Shown here in pieces: positions 35,368-36,561 of a DNA stretch of 36,561 nt. Position numbers and translations under genes: made by a program. Source of the DNA: an uncultured Oscillospiraceae bacterium (lineage in GTDB: Bacteria > Bacillota > Clostridia > Oscillospirales > Oscillospiraceae). The DNA lies in the NCBI GenBank assembly GCA_944385545.1, contig CALWXQ010000013.1, positions 1 to 36,561 of the forward strand. The letters are read 5' to 3'. Below the pieces are notes generated by a model. The model was not told the DNA's origin. It did no database searches and worked only from the letters and a program-made list of their open reading frames with translations. Each line of letters starts with the position of its first letter. The stretch's first letter is position 1.

Positions 35368-35456
35368 GTGCGCCGCCTCCTTGTGTGCTGTCAGATATCA
35401 CCATTGTAGCATAAAAACCCTTGCCCGTCACCTGTTTGACCCGGGAAAATTAATGC

Positions 35457-35485
35457 TTGCTTTTTGGGAAAAAGTATACTATACT
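35457..35485 (+). promoter_or_regulatory. Promoter of the tRNA-Leu region
   Basis: TTGCTT at 35457-35462, 17 bp, TATACT at 35480-35485, ending 11 bp before the partial tRNA copy. Confidence 0.75.
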
Positions 35486-35496
35486 AAATGAACTAC

Positions 35497-35536
35497 GCCG
35501 GTGTGATGGAATGGTAGACGTAGTGGACTCAAAATC
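35497..35536 (+). pseudogene. 5' half of a duplicated tRNA-Leu
   Basis: These 40 bases are identical to the first 40 bases of the intact tRNA-Leu(CAA) 190 bp downstream, from the acceptor strand to just after the anticodon loop (CTCAAAA), then sequence diverges completely. It cannot fold as a tRNA. It is placed where the promoter would normally feed the real gene, so the original gene was probably split by an insertion or a recombination. Confidence 0.9.
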
Positions 35537-35686
35537 TAGTTCGTCACTCTCGGCGGCTGTAAGCGAAAGTGATTGCATCGCAACACTTTTCTGGAATTGA
35601 ATATCAAGCAGTTTTTTGATGGACCTCCGGGATGGACCTCCGATTTCTCAGCGTCCCTCTTTTGGATGACCATTGGAAATATAACT
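35537..35686. other. 150-bp insert between tRNA-Leu copies
   Basis: No open frame of note. Contains CACTCTCG/CGAAAGTG complementary arms (about 35546-35573) and a tandem GGATGGACCTCC repeat (near 35618-35642). It is bounded by the 40-bp direct repeat and may be the remnant of an integrated element. Confidence 0.5.
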
Positions 35687-35772
35687 GCCGGTGTGATGGA
35701 ATGGTAGACGTAGTGGACTCAAAATCCACCGCTGGCGACAGCGTACCGGTTCGAGTCCGGTCACCGGCACCA
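35687..35772 (+). tRNA. tRNA-Leu (anticodon CAA)
   Basis: Complete class II tRNA: acceptor GCCGGTG/CACCGGC with A73 and encoded CCA, anticodon stem GTGGA/TCCAC with loop CTCAAAA (CAA at 34-36), a long variable arm (CGCTG GCGA CAGCG), and T arm ACCGG TTCGAGT CCGGT. Reads UUG codons. Its 3' end faces a tyrosine integrase gene, the usual arrangement at an attachment site. Confidence 0.97.
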
Positions 35773-35779
35773 ATTTTCA

Positions 35780-35823
35780 GAACTCGCAAATGTAGGTTTT
35801 CCTATATTTGCGGGTTCTTTTTT
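35780..35823. terminator. Terminator between tRNA-Leu and integrase
   Basis: 17-bp stem, 35780-35796 with 35801-35817 (two G-U pairs), loop TTTT, followed by six T. It ends the tRNA transcript and, read in reverse, the integrase. Confidence 0.93.
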
Positions 35824-35827
35824 GATT

Positions 35828-36485
35828 TTATGCAGACTTTCTTTTTCTCTTTTTTGCTGCACTTTCGTCAGAATGGTCCTCCTCCACAGGGACATCATCG
35901 GAGGGACATTTTCTCTCGCCCGGGAAAATACCGATAATGGCATTTGCAGAAGCAACCTTGGAATCTACATCAAGATGCGTGTAGATGTTCATGGTGGTGG
36001 AAATATCGCTGTGTCCTAGCCACACTTGGATATCCTTCATGCTGACACCGTTTGCATGGAGTAGACTGGCACAACTATGCCGAAGGTCATGAAAGCGTAT
36101 CTTGCGCAATCCATGCTTTTCCAACACCAACGGGAAATGCTGAGTAAGGTATCCTGGCTTGACCAGTTCGCCCATTTGATCCACATAGATATATTCGGAA
36201 TACTTGTTATTGTAGCTTTTACCGCAGAGTTTGCGGTTTTGGATCTGCTGTTCCTTCAGTCGGAGCAGAAGTTCTTCAAATGGTTCCACCAGCGGCAGGG
36301 TTCGATAACTGGACTTCGTTTTTGTTCGGTCCTTTTGGATTACTGTACTTTTTCCGTCCAGACACATCTGTGTAACCGTATGGCGGATAGTCACCGTCTT
36401 TTTCACAAAGTCGATGGCATCCCATTTCAGTCCCACAACTTCGCTTCTTCGCAGACCGTAAAATGCTGCCACAATAACACCTAAG
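35828..36485 (-). pseudogene. Tyrosine-family integrase, 5'-truncated
   Basis: The C-terminal catalytic domain (about 217 residues) of a phage/ICE integrase: the first catalytic Arg is in YGLRRSEVVGLKW, then HDLRH (His128, Arg131 counted from the GTG at 36472), LGHSDISTT (His154) and the nucleophile Tyr164 in MNIYTHL. A basic tail KKRKRKSA ends it. The core-binding and arm-binding domains are missing: the frame stays open only to 36485, where a GGAACCTCT inverted-repeat sequence starts, and a stop comes shortly after. Base composition is lower in GC than the host genes, in keeping with mobile origin. Confidence 0.9.
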
Positions 36486-36561
36486 GAACCTCTGATTTAA
36501 TTCGCACTACCATAGAGGTTCCAGATATGGTATAATAACACCATCAAAGCAATGGTGGTGC
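36486..36561. mobile_element. Probable end of an insertion sequence interrupting the integrase
   Basis: GGAACCTCT (36486-36494) recurs inverted as AGAGGTTCC (36515-36523), followed by a TATAAT at 36532-36537 and a CACCAT/ATGGTG repeat. This is where the integrase frame breaks. The transposase, if present, lies beyond the window. Confidence 0.5.

Noticed and set aside
35604-35789. 61-residue minus-strand frame containing GAGDRTRTGTL
   Set aside because: It is a translation artefact of the tRNA-Leu region read backwards.

Overview
The window looks like a chromosomal segment of a GC-rich, strictly anaerobic, endospore-forming Firmicute, most likely a gut Clostridia of the Oscillospiraceae type. 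The reasons are: sporulation genes (spoIIP, yabP, yabQ) next to divIC and an S1/YabR gene in the Bacillus-like order; a class III (oxygen-sensitive) ribonucleotide reductase; a CIRCE-controlled groESL operon; and many genes with AGGAGG ribosome sites. Gene content is mostly housekeeping, with two accessory-looking ends: an AT-rich start (1-250) and a lower-GC tail (35.8-36.56 kb) carrying an integrase remnant and a probable insertion-sequence end.

Layout: 0.5-3.8 kb, a UbiA-family polyprenyl-phosphate (phosphoribosyl)transferase, a HAD phosphatase and a divergently read polytopic membrane protein (possible lipid-linked sugar system). 3.9-7.1 kb, an nrd operon in which the reductase is split into a 760-residue body and a separate 50-residue glycyl-radical piece, followed by the activase nrdG and preceded by two NrdR-box-like sites. 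7.3-9.9 kb, DUF421/DUF4363 pair, spoIIP and tadA. 10.1-12.2 kb, groES-groEL with a perfect CIRCE operator. 12.17-12.48 kb, a non-coding element with about 50-bp terminal inverted repeats (MITE-like). 12.5-16.8 kb, the argCJBD operon (ornithine/arginine synthesis) behind a consensus promoter. 17-18.4 kb, a GH1 beta-glucosidase.

18.6-25.9 kb: a CPA2 cation/proton antiporter; a ZTP (pfl) riboswitch with its own promoter and terminator controlling a DUF1576 membrane protein; and a MarR regulator coupled to a heterodimeric ABC exporter pair. 26-28.8 kb: yabP-yabQ-divIC-S1 protein-SDR-rpiB on one strand. 28.9-35.4 kb: M14 peptidase, lipid kinase plus Nudix hydrolase, an Apt-like phosphoribosyltransferase, HtrA protease and a GH13 alpha-glucosidase. 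35.4-36.56 kb: a 5'-half tRNA-Leu duplicate, an intact tRNA-Leu(CAA), and a tyrosine integrase cut at its 5' end by what looks like an insertion sequence.

The items most worth follow-up are the ZTP riboswitch in front of the uncharacterised DUF1576 membrane protein, the split class III reductase, the inverted-repeat element after groEL, and the duplicated tRNA-Leu/integrase/IS junction. All functional statements come from reading the sequence and from family knowledge; no searches were run.
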